From Nocardia wallacei (GTDB lineage: Bacteria > Actinomycetota > Actinomycetes > Mycobacteriales > Mycobacteriaceae): a stretch of DNA of 64,000 bases. Location: the NCBI RefSeq assembly GCF_014466955.1, contig NZ_AP023396.1, positions 5,580,001 to 5,644,000 on the forward strand. The letters run 5' to 3'. The translations under genes were made by a program, and so were the position numbers. Positions 47,807 through 57,465 of the stretch are shown here, one piece after another; within the stretch, counting starts at the first letter, position 1, and each line of letters opens with the position of its first letter. Below the pieces are notes generated by a model, which made no database searches, had not been told where the DNA came from, and worked only from the letters and a program-made list of their open reading frames with translations.

Positions 47807-49581
47807 TACCGACCCATTTCTTCCCGACCTACTTCGCCACGCCCTACCGACCGGTCACCTAGGGGCGGCACCGGCGGCACGGGGCCGTGCCCGTTCTCGG
47901 GCGGGACCACCCCGGGGCCGCCCGCCATCGGATTGTCGCCGGGATCCAGATAGTCCAGATACCGGGTCTCGCCGCGCGGCTCGATCAGATCCACCCGCAC
48001 GGTGCGCATCGGGATACCGACATCGACGGCCGACGGGCTGACCTGATCGATGGCCAGATCCGCGGTGCGGCGGCGCGGCTGGCCCGGATCGCTGATCGTG
48101 ACGGTGGTCGGCGCGGCCGAGGCGCGCGGCGGCACCTGGTCGAAGACCGTCACCATCGCCTGCGACTCCGGTTCGGCGCCGGGGGTGCCCGACTGCCCCT
48201 CGGGTACCAGCCGCAGCGACGCCGGATCCCCGACCGCCGCCACCAGCTGCTCCCACCGCTGCGGTCGCGCCGAGTACACCTCGACGTCGGCGCCGACCAC
48301 CATCGCGCGCAGCACGATCTGTTGTGCCACAGGCAATTCGGCGCGCACGTCGATGGTGCGACGCTGCGGGTTGTACAGCGACGGATCGAACAGCGGCATG
48401 GCCAGCGTGTGCCGCGGCTGCCCGCTGATCGAGCCCAGGATCTGACCGTTCGGACCGATGGCCATGGTGAGCCCGTCGACGACCTCCTGGGAGGCGATGT
48501 CGCGGCCCTGCTCGTCGCTCGGCACGGCACGCACCGACGTACCGGTCGGCAGCGAGGCCAGCAGCGCGGCGGACTGCCGCCCGCCCAGCGGCAGCAGGTA
48601 GTCGACCGGCGCGCTGGTGACCGCCGGGCCGACGTAGCGCACCAGGCCGCGAGCGCCCACCGCGCCACCGGCCAGGCTCACCACCACGGTGGTGCGGCCG
48701 CGGTTCCACGACCAGCAGTCGTCCAGGCCGGTGTCGCCGAGCCGCGTCCAGTCGATCAGGAAGCTGCTGATGCTGCGGCTCGCCACCGAGGACTCCAGGT
48801 GGCCCCACTTCTCCCGCAGATCCGACAGTTCCACGCCCGCGTGCAGCAGCCGGGCCGCGCGCCAGAGCGCGTCGGCGGGCAGCGGCTGTGCGTTGACGCC
48901 CCGCTCCCGCAGCCGCCCCGCGATCCGATGCGCCGCGCTGGCCAGTGCCTTCGGCGCGACCTCCGCGCACGGCCCGCGGCGGGTCAGCGCCTCGAGGTTG
49001 CGCTCCTGATCCAGGCGGACCACCAGCCACGACATCCGATTGCCGACCACCGGGTGCGAGCCGAGCAACTGGTCGTAGAGCATGCTGTAGCTGCCGCCCG
49101 GCCGGACTCGCTGACCGGTGGTCACGATGTCGATGTCCACGGCGATGCCGTACTGGTCCAGCAGCGGCATCAGGGCCTCGGCGCTGATGGTGTCCTCGGT
49201 GTAGATGGTCTGTTCGGCGATGACCGTCGGCAGGTCCAGATCCGGCGCCAGCTGGATCATCGCGACCAGCGTCGTGCCGTCCTCGTGCACGCCGCACACC
49301 CCGGCCGCGACCTGGACATCGGTCACCTCCCACGGCCGGGACCGCTCGCGGGCGCGGGACTCCCGGCCGACGCGGAACGCCATCCAATCCAGCAGCCATC
49401 GCACCGCGGTGCGATGGCCGAAGCGCACGGTCACCGCCGCCACCAGCACGCAGACCACCACCCCGAGCACCCACCACGGGGTGTGTGCGGACATCCCGGC
49501 CAGCACCGGACCCCCACCGACCGTCAGTACGGCGAACGGGCCGCGTTCGACTCCCCCGACCCGAACACTCGGAAAACTCAC
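47806..49581 (-). CDS. eccE: Type VII secretion core protein EccE (591 aa)
   Basis: Peripheral core component of the ESX inner-membrane complex. Two N-terminal membrane segments (GPFAVLTVGGGPVLAGM and WWVLGVVVCVLVAAVTV, residues 13-50) and the EccE family block PWEVTDVQVAAGVCGVHEDGTTLVAMIQLAPD (about 85-115) are present; the rest is cytosolic. The ATG overlaps the mycP stop (ATGA). EccE is found in ESX-1, -2, -3 and -5 but not ESX-4, which rules out the simplest ESX-4 class. Confidence 0.9.
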   Translation of the reverse strand: MSFPSVRVGGVERGPFAVLTVGGGPVLAGMSAHTPWWVLGVVVCVLVAAVTVRFGHRTAVRWLLDWMAFRVGRESRARERSRPWEVTDVQVAAGVCGVHEDGTTLVAMIQLAPDLDLPTVIAEQTIYTEDTISAEALMPLLDQYGIAVDIDIVTTGQRVRPGGSYSMLYDQLLGSHPVVGNRMSWLVVRLDQERNLEALTRRGPCAEVAPKALASAAHRIAGRLRERGVNAQPLPADALWRAARLLHAGVELSDLREKWGHLESSVASRSISSFLIDWTRLGDTGLDDCWSWNRGRTTVVVSLAGGAVGARGLVRYVGPAVTSAPVDYLLPLGGRQSAALLASLPTGTSVRAVPSDEQGRDIASQEVVDGLTMAIGPNGQILGSISGQPRHTLAMPLFDPSLYNPQRRTIDVRAELPVAQQIVLRAMVVGADVEVYSARPQRWEQLVAAVGDPASLRLVPEGQSGTPGAEPESQAMVTVFDQVPPRASAAPTTVTISDPGQPRRRTADLAIDQVSPSAVDVGIPMRTVRVDLIEPRGETRYLDYLDPGDNPMAGGPGVVPPENGHGPVPPVPPLGDRSVGRGEVGREEMGR

Positions 49582-50936
49582 CTACGCCTCCGCAGTACAC
49601 CGTCCGCACCCACACCCAGCAACACCGTTCCCACGACGATCGCCGCCGAGACCACGAGCGGCTTCAAGTCGCGCGGCCGCGGTGGATCGGGGATCACCAG
49701 CGTGGCGCGCTTGTACAGGTCCTCGGGTGGTTTGGGTGGGGTCCGGTAGCTCAGTGCGGCCAGCGGATCGATCATTCCGGCGCCGGCCAGGTTGTCCAGC
49801 CCACGCGGCGTGCCGTGCGCGCTGACCTGCAACCGCGCCATGATCTCGGACGGGGTCTCGGACGGGAACCGCGAGCGCAGCAGGGCGGCCACGCCGCTGA
49901 CGTACGCCGCCGCGAACGACGCTCCGCCCACCGGCACCAGCTTGCCCGCCGATCCGACGCCGTTGATGAGCTGGGTGCCGCCGGGCCCGAGCGACTCGAT
50001 GCCGGCGCCCGGGGCGGCGATACCGACCCACGGTCCCATCAGCGAGCCCGACATCGGCGTTCCCGACGCGGTGGTGAACCCGACGGTCAGCACATCGGGG
50101 GCGAACCAGCCGGGCGCGGAGATCGTCTTCACGTCCCGCCAGTTGCGCGGGTCGCTCGGCCGTCCCGGGTCGACGTCGGGGTTCTGCGCGCAGCCCGTGC
50201 CACTGGTATTGCCCGCGCCGGCCACGATGAGCGCGCCGCGCACGTGCACCGCGTAGCCGATGGCGGCCGCCAGCATCGACTGATCGACCTGAGCGTCGGC
50301 GGTGACACAGACCGGCAGGCCGACGGTGATCACGCCCGCGCCGAGATTCGCGGCGTGGGTGATCGCCCGCGCCAGCGTCCGGATGTCGATCACGGACTGG
50401 TTCTCTCGGGACGAGTCGGGCTTCTCCGGGCGAAAAGCGTTGGAGCGGTAGCGAATCGAGATGATCTGGGCCTCCGGCGCGACGCCCACGAACTTGTCGG
50501 CCGGATCGGAGGCCGCGCCGATGATCCCCGCGACCAGGGTGCCGTGCGCGTCGCAGTCGGACAGGCCGTCGCCGCCCGCGGCGACGTAATCGCCGCCGCC
50601 GACGAGGTTGGGCAGCCGCGGGTTCGGCGTCACTCCCGTGTCCACCACGGCCACGGTGACCCCGGCGCCGCGGCTCAGCGCCCGCGCCCGCGACAGCTCC
50701 AGCGAGGTCTCCGGCGGCGGAGCCTGTGTGGTGTCGCTGTTGGGCAGCAGACCGGTCGCCAGGCAGCCGTCCTCCTGCTTCATCGGGACCTCGGGTCCCG
50801 GCGGTCCGTCCGGCGGCGCCGCCCCGACGATCACCTCCGGCGGCGCCAGCGCACCCGCCGGACCGGCCGCTACGCCGAGGATCACGCCGACGACCACCGC
50901 CGCGCAGATCCGGATGCCGATTCCGGCAGGGTTCAT
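49578..50936 (-). CDS. mycP: Mycosin (subtilisin-like) protease MycP (452 aa)
   Basis: Membrane-anchored periplasmic serine protease of ESX systems. Signal peptide (IGIRICAAVVVGVILGVAAGPAGA, residues 6-30), catalytic Asp in AVVDTGV (about 98), His in DAHGTLVAGII (about 130), Ser in GGASFAAAYVSG (about 338), and a C-terminal membrane helix (PLVVSAAIVVGTVLLGVG). It caps the EccBCDE complex. ATG 50936 overlaps the eccD stop by one base; the frame stays open upstream into eccD but that part is an artefact. Confidence 0.94.
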   Translation of the reverse strand: MNPAGIGIRICAAVVVGVILGVAAGPAGALAPPEVIVGAAPPDGPPGPEVPMKQEDGCLATGLLPNSDTTQAPPPETSLELSRARALSRGAGVTVAVVDTGVTPNPRLPNLVGGGDYVAAGGDGLSDCDAHGTLVAGIIGAASDPADKFVGVAPEAQIISIRYRSNAFRPEKPDSSRENQSVIDIRTLARAITHAANLGAGVITVGLPVCVTADAQVDQSMLAAAIGYAVHVRGALIVAGAGNTSGTGCAQNPDVDPGRPSDPRNWRDVKTISAPGWFAPDVLTVGFTTASGTPMSGSLMGPWVGIAAPGAGIESLGPGGTQLINGVGSAGKLVPVGGASFAAAYVSGVAALLRSRFPSETPSEIMARLQVSAHGTPRGLDNLAGAGMIDPLAALSYRTPPKPPEDLYKRATLVIPDPPRPRDLKPLVVSAAIVVGTVLLGVGADGVLRRRR

Positions 50937-52462
50937 CAGATTCCTCGCATGGCGGTGTAGATCCCCATGATCCAGAACGCGAGCACCGGGACGACCAGGA
51001 TCAGCGCGTACTCGATGAGATCGATGACGCGGCGGGTCACCGGCGACAGGCGCACACCCGGCAACCGCAGCGCGGCCACGCAGGCCGCGGCGGCGGCCAC
51101 CGCCATCACTGCGACCACGACCATGCGAGCGATCGGCGTCTCGTAGGCGCCGACCAGCACGGCGCCCACCCCGACCACGGTGACCGCCGATGCGATGACG
51201 AGGGCCACGGCCTGAATGCGATCCGGGTACCAGCGCGTGCGCAGCGCGACGATGCCCGCGACCGCCGCGGCCAGCACGATCTCGCGGATGCCGCCGGGGC
51301 TCGCGGCGGCCGAGAGCACGGTCGCCACCGACAGCACCGTGGCCGACCCGATGATCAGGCCGCGCAGGCTGGTCACCGCCAGCCGGGCGCGGTCCTCGAT
51401 GCGCAGCGAGCGGCGGCGATCGTCCTCGGTGCGGTCGGGACCCGGATCGTCGGCCGTGGCGGTCTCGGCGTCGAAGATGTCGGTCAGGGTGGCCGGGGCC
51501 ACCTCGGTGCCCGGGTCGGGCAGGTCGGGGGGCCGAATCCGGGCCGCCACCACGGCAAGTCGCGGTGCGGCGGTCAGCAGGATCAGCCCGATGAACACCG
51601 CGCCGCCCGTCATGTGCTGCTCGGACACCTCGAGGTAGGCCATCGGCAGCGCGGCGATAGCGACGGCGATGGCGATCACCAGCACCGCCGTCAGGACCGT
51701 CGTACTCACCTTGGTCAGGCGCAGCGTCGTCACCGCCGCCGTGGCTGCCATCACGGCGCCCGCGGCGATATTGGCCGCGGCGAACGGACCGGGTTCGCTG
51801 TAGGCGGCCGGCACCAGCATCGCGCCGCCGGCGAACAGCAGCGGCAGCGCGGACAGCACCAGCCCGAGGCACAGCATGTCCCCGTCGGCCCGGCGGCGCA
51901 GCGCGAACCCCGCACCCCAGCAGATCAGGCCGAGCAGCAACGCCGGCAGCCCGCACCACAGGACCGAACCCGACCGCATCCACGACCACGAGAGCAGCGC
52001 GGCCGCGGCGACGGCGCCGACCCCCAGCGCGGACACACCGGTGACGGCCACCGTGCGCGGGTCGAATTCGGAGAACTCGCGCTCGTTGATCAATGCCAGC
52101 GCGTCGGTGATGTCCTCGACGACCGGAGTGAACACCTCGGAGGACTCCACGGCCGACAACATCAGCACCGTGCCGTCGATGACGTCGTGGTCGGCGAGGC
52201 TGCGCCAGCGCGGCATCGGCAGTTCGCCGGGACGGGCGAGACTCCACTGCCCGCTGGGCGGAGCGAAGTCGACGTTCTCGTCATCGATCGCCCGCGACAG
52301 GACCGCGAGCAGGTCGTCCATGAACGTTTCGATCGTGAACTTGGTCGGCACCACCACGTCGACCTGGTACGAGGACACCATCACCGCGATGCGTGCTCGC
52401 GCCACTTCCGCCGATGCCTGGGTCGGCGACGCCGCCGCCGGCCCGGCCACCGCTGTACTCAC
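50936..52462 (-). CDS. eccD: Type VII secretion channel protein EccD (508 aa)
   Basis: A ubiquitin-like N-terminal domain (residues 20-110, ARIAVMVSSYQVDVVVPTKFTIETFMDDLLAVL) is followed by about eleven hydrophobic helices (SALGVGAVAAAALLSW from about 145 to the C-terminus). EccD dimers form the membrane vestibule of the ESX pore. GTG start at 52462 overlaps the stop of the EspI-like gene (GTGA). Length and topology are normal for the family. Confidence 0.93.
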   Translation of the reverse strand: MSTAVAGPAAASPTQASAEVARARIAVMVSSYQVDVVVPTKFTIETFMDDLLAVLSRAIDDENVDFAPPSGQWSLARPGELPMPRWRSLADHDVIDGTVLMLSAVESSEVFTPVVEDITDALALINEREFSEFDPRTVAVTGVSALGVGAVAAAALLSWSWMRSGSVLWCGLPALLLGLICWGAGFALRRRADGDMLCLGLVLSALPLLFAGGAMLVPAAYSEPGPFAAANIAAGAVMAATAAVTTLRLTKVSTTVLTAVLVIAIAVAIAALPMAYLEVSEQHMTGGAVFIGLILLTAAPRLAVVAARIRPPDLPDPGTEVAPATLTDIFDAETATADDPGPDRTEDDRRRSLRIEDRARLAVTSLRGLIIGSATVLSVATVLSAAASPGGIREIVLAAAVAGIVALRTRWYPDRIQAVALVIASAVTVVGVGAVLVGAYETPIARMVVVAVMAVAAAAACVAALRLPGVRLSPVTRRVIDLIEYALILVVPVLAFWIMGIYTAMRGI

Positions 52463-53970
52463 AACCGTCCTCCACGACCCGTGGCGACCTGCCCCGGGAA
52501 CCCGTCACCGAGCGCTGCCGCCAACTCTTCGAACGCCAGCGCCGTCTCCTTCTCGAGCAACCGCAGATCCACCTCGCCGCCCTCGGCCAGGTGTTCGTCG
52601 TAGGGCAACTGGAACGTCGGGCGCTGCGCGGTCGCGAAGAGCTTCTCGATCTGCGCGACCTCCACCATCGGCTTCGCCGCCTGCGGGTGCACGATGGCCA
52701 CCACCGAATTGGCGATCAGGTGCTGCAGGCCGTGCGCCGCGAACCAGTTCAGCGTGGCGACCGCGCCCTTCACACCGCCCACCGTCGGGGGTGTCACGAC
52801 CACGACGGCGTCGCTGGTCTGCAGTACCGCGCCGGTGACCGAATCCAGCACGCCGGTGCCGCAGTCGACCATCACCAGGTTGTAGTGCCGGCGCAGTACC
52901 GCGACCGCGTTGCCGTACTCCGGCCCGGACAGCGCCTCGACGGCCTCGGTGGACCACGGCGAGGCGAGCACGGACAGGTCGGCCTCGTTGATGGAGGTGA
53001 ACGAGTGCACCGCGGAGAACGCCTCGAGGTTCTGCGCACGGACCAGATCCCGCAGCGTCAGGCCGTAGGGATGTGGCCTGGTGCGCGTGGGCAGGTCACC
53101 GAAGTCGGGATTGGCGTCCACCGCCACCACGCGGTCGGGCCGCAGGCTCGCGAACGTCGAGCCGAGGGCCGCGGTGACGGTGGTGCGGCCGACGCCGCCC
53201 TTCACACTCACCACCGCGATCTGATAGGTCGAGGTGAGCTGCCGCCGGATGCGCGCGCGGCGCTCCTCGGTGCGCTGCTCCGCCGGGGACAGTCCCAGAT
53301 TGAAGCCGACCTTGTTCAGCGCACCGCGCATGCCCTGGGTCGAGCGCAACTGGGCGCGCCTGGTGGCGGAGATCTCGGCCAGCAGGTCCATCGACGTCAG
53401 GGAGGCGGGCAGCACCTCGGGGTACGCCACGTCGGTATGCGGGCGGTCGATGCGCTCCAGTCCGCGGCCTTCGTCGGTGACCGAGCGGCTCGGCGGCGTC
53501 GGCTCGGCGGCGCGGAGCGGCTGCTGGGGCCGGACCTGCGCGGCCGTCGTCTCCGACTGCTGCATGGTGTGCTGCTGCGCCGAATAGTGTTGTGCCGCAG
53601 GCTGTTGCGGCGACCGAGCGGGCCGGTCCGCCGCGGGCTGCGCGGTCGGGGGCGGCGCGGACGCCGACTGGGCGGGCCCGGATGGCGCGGACGCCGACTG
53701 AGTGGCCCCGGGCGGCGCGGCGGGGGGTGGCGGCGCGGACGGCGTCCGATCGGGCTGTGACTGGCCCGGGGCACCGACCGTCGGCGCCGACGCGGCCTGG
53801 GTGGGCAGTCCGGAGGTGTAGCGGAAGGCATCCGACCGGTCCTCCGCGGGTGCGGGCTGTTCCACCGGCGCCTCGACGGCGCTCTGCTGCGGGGAAAAGT
53901 ACGCGTCGTAGCCACCCCGAGCCCGCACGGACTCGGCCGGATGTCCGTTCGTATTCGGTGCTCGGTTCAT
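52459..53970 (-). CDS. espI: EspI-like MinD/ParA-type ATPase (503 aa)
   Basis: A proline/alanine/serine-rich N-terminus (about 1-190) precedes a MinD/ParA ATPase: deviant Walker A VVSVKGGVGRTTVT (about 255-268), VVAVDANPDFGD, and YNLVMVDCGTGVLD. The same layout as EspI of ESX-1, which modulates secretion when ATP is low. EspI is present in ESX-1 and ESX-2, not in ESX-3, so it adds a feature to an otherwise ESX-3-like locus. GAGGGA precedes the ATG. Confidence 0.88.
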   Translation of the reverse strand: MNRAPNTNGHPAESVRARGGYDAYFSPQQSAVEAPVEQPAPAEDRSDAFRYTSGLPTQAASAPTVGAPGQSQPDRTPSAPPPPAAPPGATQSASAPSGPAQSASAPPPTAQPAADRPARSPQQPAAQHYSAQQHTMQQSETTAAQVRPQQPLRAAEPTPPSRSVTDEGRGLERIDRPHTDVAYPEVLPASLTSMDLLAEISATRRAQLRSTQGMRGALNKVGFNLGLSPAEQRTEERRARIRRQLTSTYQIAVVSVKGGVGRTTVTAALGSTFASLRPDRVVAVDANPDFGDLPTRTRPHPYGLTLRDLVRAQNLEAFSAVHSFTSINEADLSVLASPWSTEAVEALSGPEYGNAVAVLRRHYNLVMVDCGTGVLDSVTGAVLQTSDAVVVVTPPTVGGVKGAVATLNWFAAHGLQHLIANSVVAIVHPQAAKPMVEVAQIEKLFATAQRPTFQLPYDEHLAEGGEVDLRLLEKETALAFEELAAALGDGFPGQVATGRGGRL

Positions 53971-54000
53971 GTTCCCTCGTCCCTCTCGATCAGCCGGATG

Positions 54001-54912
54001 TCACCCGGTCCGGCTGGTAGCGAACCAGCTGCGGTTCGGCAGTAGTTCCACCAGGGCGGCGATCCCGGCCTGCAGCGCCGCGTCGTCGCCCGGAGAGTAC
54101 GTCGCCCAGACCGTCCCGTCGACGGCGACGCTGGGGGTCACCACCACCCGACCGGACAAAGTATCCAGCACGGTCAAGGCATTGGCCGGGTCGGCCGTCC
54201 TGCCGTCGTGGTGCTCGATCATCACGACTTCGGCGCGCCGCGCCACCTCGTCGAAGACCCGGTCGAGCACGCCGGCGGTGTGCGGTTGTGCGCCCAACTC
54301 CAGCAGCGCCTGGCGACGCTGCTCCACTGGTTCGGCCTGCACCTCGGCGATCTGCTCCGAATTCGCGCGCATCGGCTCGAATCGCACCGGCGGGCAGGGG
54401 CCCAGCGCGGCGGTCAGAGCCGCGGTCAGGGTATCGAGCTGCTCTCCTTCCTGGAAGACCTCCTGGATCACGACGTGGTCGTCGTTACGCACCGCCAGCA
54501 CGTGGGTCTCGCCGGAACGCACCAGCGACATCCGCAGCATGCCGGCCGGTTGACCGTCCAGGCCGGTGTCGAGCACCCGTACGGCCAATTCCGTATCCGG
54601 CCGGTACAGGCACTGCAGCCAATGCTCCACCGTAGGGTGAACACCGCCGCCGACGAGAATGCCCGCCTCAGCGAGCTGCCCGGCGACGACAGCGTTCACC
54701 CGATCCTGGTCCTCGATGCGGTACACGTTCGACACCAGGGCCAGCACCAGCGGATAGGAGTCGATGCCTACCATCCCCTGCAGGAGCAGGGCGGCATCGA
54801 CGTTCAGGTCGATCGCGACCGGTTCGCCTTCTGCTCCCGGACCGGCCGTGTCGCCCTCCGGTTCCAGCCCCTCGTCTGCCGACAGGAATGCCGGGTGAAC
54901 AGTCGACGACAC
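54001..54912 (-). CDS. espG: EspG family ESX-specific chaperone (303 aa)
   Basis: Cytosolic chaperone that binds PE-PPE pairs and delivers them to the ESX complex. Evidence: size, central mixed sheet (RVNAVVAGQLAEAGILVGGGVHPTVEHWLQCLYRPDTELAVRVL), the C-terminal helical-sheet segment (VVVTPSVAVDGTVWATYSPGDDAALQAGIAALVELLP), and position between esx genes and eccD. Start GTG at 54912 is only 5 bp after the esx stop; the ribosome site is weak, so translation may be coupled. Confidence 0.85.
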   Translation of the reverse strand: MSSTVHPAFLSADEGLEPEGDTAGPGAEGEPVAIDLNVDAALLLQGMVGIDSYPLVLALVSNVYRIEDQDRVNAVVAGQLAEAGILVGGGVHPTVEHWLQCLYRPDTELAVRVLDTGLDGQPAGMLRMSLVRSGETHVLAVRNDDHVVIQEVFQEGEQLDTLTAALTAALGPCPPVRFEPMRANSEQIAEVQAEPVEQRRQALLELGAQPHTAGVLDRVFDEVARRAEVVMIEHHDGRTADPANALTVLDTLSGRVVVTPSVAVDGTVWATYSPGDDAALQAGIAALVELLPNRSWFATSRTG

Positions 54913-54917
54913 GGTGA

Positions 54918-55232
54918 TTACGACCTGCCGAGAGCCGCGAACCGGTTGCCTTCCTGAATGTCGACCTGGTTGATGTGCCCGCCGGAGTTGACGTTGGCGG
55001 AAACGGTCGAGTTCAGCTGCTTGACGGCACCGTCGTAGTTGGCCAGATCGGTGTTGAAGCTGGTCATGGTGGTCGAGTAACCGTCACCCATGGCGCCCTT
55101 GAGAACGGCCTCCAGGCCCTTCTGCAGGCCGCGCAGGCGCTCGGTGTTCTCCATCATCGCGGCGACCAGCTGGCCGATCGTGCCGGTGGCGATTTCCGCG
55201 GCACCGTAATCGACGTGAATAGGCTTCGTCAT
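54918..55232 (-). CDS. WXG100-superfamily Esx protein, EsxA position (104 aa)
   Basis: Small all-helical protein expected to form an antiparallel four-helix heterodimer with the next Esx protein. Heptads run through residues 15-90 with a turn at about 50. The canonical Trp-x-Gly is missing: the turn reads LKGAMGDGYSTTM. The C-terminus lacks a YxxxD/E motif. AAGGAA precedes the ATG. It is the downstream member of the esx pair. Confidence 0.88.
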   Translation of the reverse strand: MTKPIHVDYGAAEIATGTIGQLVAAMMENTERLRGLQKGLEAVLKGAMGDGYSTTMTSFNTDLANYDGAVKQLNSTVSANVNSGGHINQVDIQEGNRFAALGRS

Positions 55233-55270
55233 GAGAATTTCCTTCCTAGATACCTTCGGGATCGTTCGAG

Positions 55271-55654
55271 TCAGATGTTGAGGTTGAGCCGGTCGGCAGC
55301 GCTGCGGGCGGCGCTGTCGCTGACGAAACCGTCGTTCGCCCCGATACTGCCGTCTCCACCCATCTGGGCGTAGACCTTTGCCGCGGCGTCCATGTCACCC
55401 TCGTTGAAGGAGACGTGGTTCTTCTGCATCACGTCGACGATGCCCTGCAGATCCTTGGCCAGCTTCGTACCCTTTTCGTACGCGTCGGCCAGGGCCTTGT
55501 AGATTGCGTCACCCGTCTGGCCCTTGACGGCCACGTACAGCTCGTCCTGGGCGCTCGACATCGTGCGGAGGTGGGTTTCGAGTTCACCCATACCGACGAA
55601 TGTGTTGTTCGCGGTCTCCCGGACCAGATCGGGATCTACGTCCGTAATGGCCAT
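55271..55654 (-). CDS. WXG100-superfamily Esx protein, EsxB position (127 aa)
   Basis: Helical protein with two long heptad segments (residues 10-48 and 60-95) and a C-terminal tail. The turn reads VKGQTGDAIYKAL, so the WXG Trp is replaced by Gln. YAQMGGDG near residue 96 is where a YxxxD/E motif would lie, but the spacing is not correct. It is longer than typical EsxB (about 100 aa). GGAGAGGAA precedes the ATG; 38 bp separate it from the other esx gene. Confidence 0.88.
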   Translation of the reverse strand: MAITDVDPDLVRETANNTFVGMGELETHLRTMSSAQDELYVAVKGQTGDAIYKALADAYEKGTKLAKDLQGIVDVMQKNHVSFNEGDMDAAAKVYAQMGGDGSIGANDGFVSDSAARSAADRLNLNI

Positions 55655-55696
55655 TACTGTTCCTCTCCATGAACCTGGATACTCGACCTCGGTGCG

Positions 55697-57052
55697 TTAC
55701 CGGGGACGTTCTGACAGGGCTACGGGGGTGTCGTCCTCTTCGCGTTCGATCACGCCCACGGCCACTGCTTGTTCGGCCAAGTCGTCGCGGCGATCGCTGT
55801 CGGCATATTCGATGACGCCGACGATCGGAGGCTTCTCGAGCACCGGCACCTCCTCGAATTCGCCGGGTACGAACACCTTCGACTTCTTGTTCTCCTCCTT
55901 GTCCCGCCGACGGCGGCGCATCCGCGCCTCGGGGGCCGACACACCGCGGCGCGGTGCCCGGTTCGCCGCCGGTCCGACCGACGGCTCGCTCGCCACGGCG
56001 CCGAATGCGCGGCCCGCGCCGGGATTCCAGTTGGAGGGCATCCGGAATCCGGTCGATGCGCCCGACATCTGGCCGACGCCGCCGCTCAGCATGCCGAGCC
56101 CGACGAGACTGCCCATGCCGCCGTTCAATCCGGCCAGCGTGGTCGAATAGGGCGAGGTTCCGTAGAACCCCTGCTGATCCGCCGAGATGCCGTCGATCCC
56201 GTTGACCCCCGAATCCCCGCCCGTGCCACCGGAACTCATATCGGGTGCCAGCCGCTCGGCATCGGTCGGCGTGGTGGAATCCCCCGCCGGATCGGTGGGC
56301 CGCAGATCGGTCGGATCCTTGTCGCCGAGCGAGCCGAGATCATCGCCGTTGGGCGTGGGATCGTTCGTCCCGGTCGGCCCATCGGTCCCGGTCGGCCCGT
56401 TGGGCGGACCGCCCGGGTCGGTCGGTCCGGGCGGCGGGGTGCTGGGCGGGCCGGGCGGACCGGGCGGGTCGCCGATGTTCAGGTATTGCGTCGGGTCCGA
56501 ACCGCCGCCGGTCACGATGGGCGGCGCGGTCAGCGGCGGCGGCAGCGCCGCCAGCGCCGGAACCACCTCGCCCGCATAACCACCCATCACTCCGGCGGCC
56601 GCGGCCCAGATGGCCATGTACTCCGCCTCCATGGCCACCAGGCCGGCCGCGGCGCCGGGCATCGTCGCCGCGGCGGCGAGCATGACCGTTTCGCGAGCGC
56701 GGAACGAGCTGAGCCAGGCGGCTACCGCCGACATCTCGCTCTGTGCCGCGGAGAACGCACCGGCCATGGTGTCCACGAGTGTCCCCGCCTCCGCGGCCAC
56801 GGCGGCTTGTTCGCGCAGCCACGCCGCGTAATTGCGGAATGCACCCTGTGCATTACTCGAGGAGAGCCCCTGCCACGTCGTCGCCATTTCCGATGTCGAG
56901 CCGTCGAAAGTAGCGGCGGTGGCATTCAGCTGAGCCGCCGCCAAGGAGAACGTGGCCGAACTGATCAGTGTCGTGAATACGCCCGGGCCGCCGAGCAGAC
57001 GCAGAATATTGATTTCCGGTGGCATAGCACCGAAAGCAAGTGGCATCGCCAT
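55697..57052 (-). CDS. PPE family protein (451 aa)
   Basis: ESX-secreted protein. Residues 1-175 are the PPE domain: MPPEINILRLLGGPG at the start, a WxG-like turn TTWQGLSSSN and long helices LREQAAVAAEAGTLVDTMAGAFSAAQSEMSAVAAW. Residues 190-290 are a Pro/Gly/Asp-rich linker, then a Gly-rich stretch and an unusual charged C-terminus (MRRRRRDKEENKKSKVFVPGEFEEVPVLEKPP). It should pair with the PE protein encoded just upstream and bind EspG. GGAAG precedes the ATG. Confidence 0.9.
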   Translation of the reverse strand: MAMPLAFGAMPPEINILRLLGGPGVFTTLISSATFSLAAAQLNATAATFDGSTSEMATTWQGLSSSNAQGAFRNYAAWLREQAAVAAEAGTLVDTMAGAFSAAQSEMSAVAAWLSSFRARETVMLAAAATMPGAAAGLVAMEAEYMAIWAAAAGVMGGYAGEVVPALAALPPPLTAPPIVTGGGSDPTQYLNIGDPPGPPGPPSTPPPGPTDPGGPPNGPTGTDGPTGTNDPTPNGDDLGSLGDKDPTDLRPTDPAGDSTTPTDAERLAPDMSSGGTGGDSGVNGIDGISADQQGFYGTSPYSTTLAGLNGGMGSLVGLGMLSGGVGQMSGASTGFRMPSNWNPGAGRAFGAVASEPSVGPAANRAPRRGVSAPEARMRRRRRDKEENKKSKVFVPGEFEEVPVLEKPPIVGVIEYADSDRRDDLAEQAVAVGVIEREEDDTPVALSERPR

Positions 57053-57084
57053 GGCAGAGACTTCCGCGTGGAAGGGATTGAAAC

Positions 57085-57402
57085 CTACGGTCCGATGGCC
57101 GCGCCCTTGGCCTGTACGGCCTCACCACTCAGGATGTCGCTGCCGGAGTAGGACTGCCCGACCACGGGCAAGGTCACCGCGCCGGTGGCGCCCAGCTCGA
57201 TGCCCTGCGCGGTCACGCCGAAGACGGATTCCGCATAGGGCGCCAGGACCTGGGTGATAAGCAGGCTGACATCGTCCAAACCCGGTGGGAACGGCACGGC
57301 CGATGGCGCCGCCGCCAGCATCGACTCCATCATCGCGGTGGCGTTGACACCCAACCGAGTACCGATGCTGCTGAGATGGTCGCTATCTACCTGGAGATAC
57401 AT
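57085..57402 (-). CDS. PE family protein with YxxxD secretion motif (105 aa)
   Basis: PE domain only: SDHLSSIGTRLGVNATAMMESMLAAAPSAVPFPPGLDDVSLLITQVLAPYAESVFGVTAQGIELGATGA (residues 7-76), helical hairpin partner of the PPE protein. After it, SYSGSD (about 84-89) gives the YxxxD motif of type VII substrates. AGGAGACTTCC before the ATG is a good ribosome site, and a 104-bp gap with a hairpin separates it from eccC, so a promoter here is possible. Confidence 0.9.
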   Translation of the reverse strand: MYLQVDSDHLSSIGTRLGVNATAMMESMLAAAPSAVPFPPGLDDVSLLITQVLAPYAESVFGVTAQGIELGATGAVTLPVVGQSYSGSDILSGEAVQAKGAAIGP

Positions 57403-57465
57403 GGAAGTCTCCTAACAACTGACGCCGACTCTTGTCGAGCGGTACAGAAAGAACGCTAAGGCATC

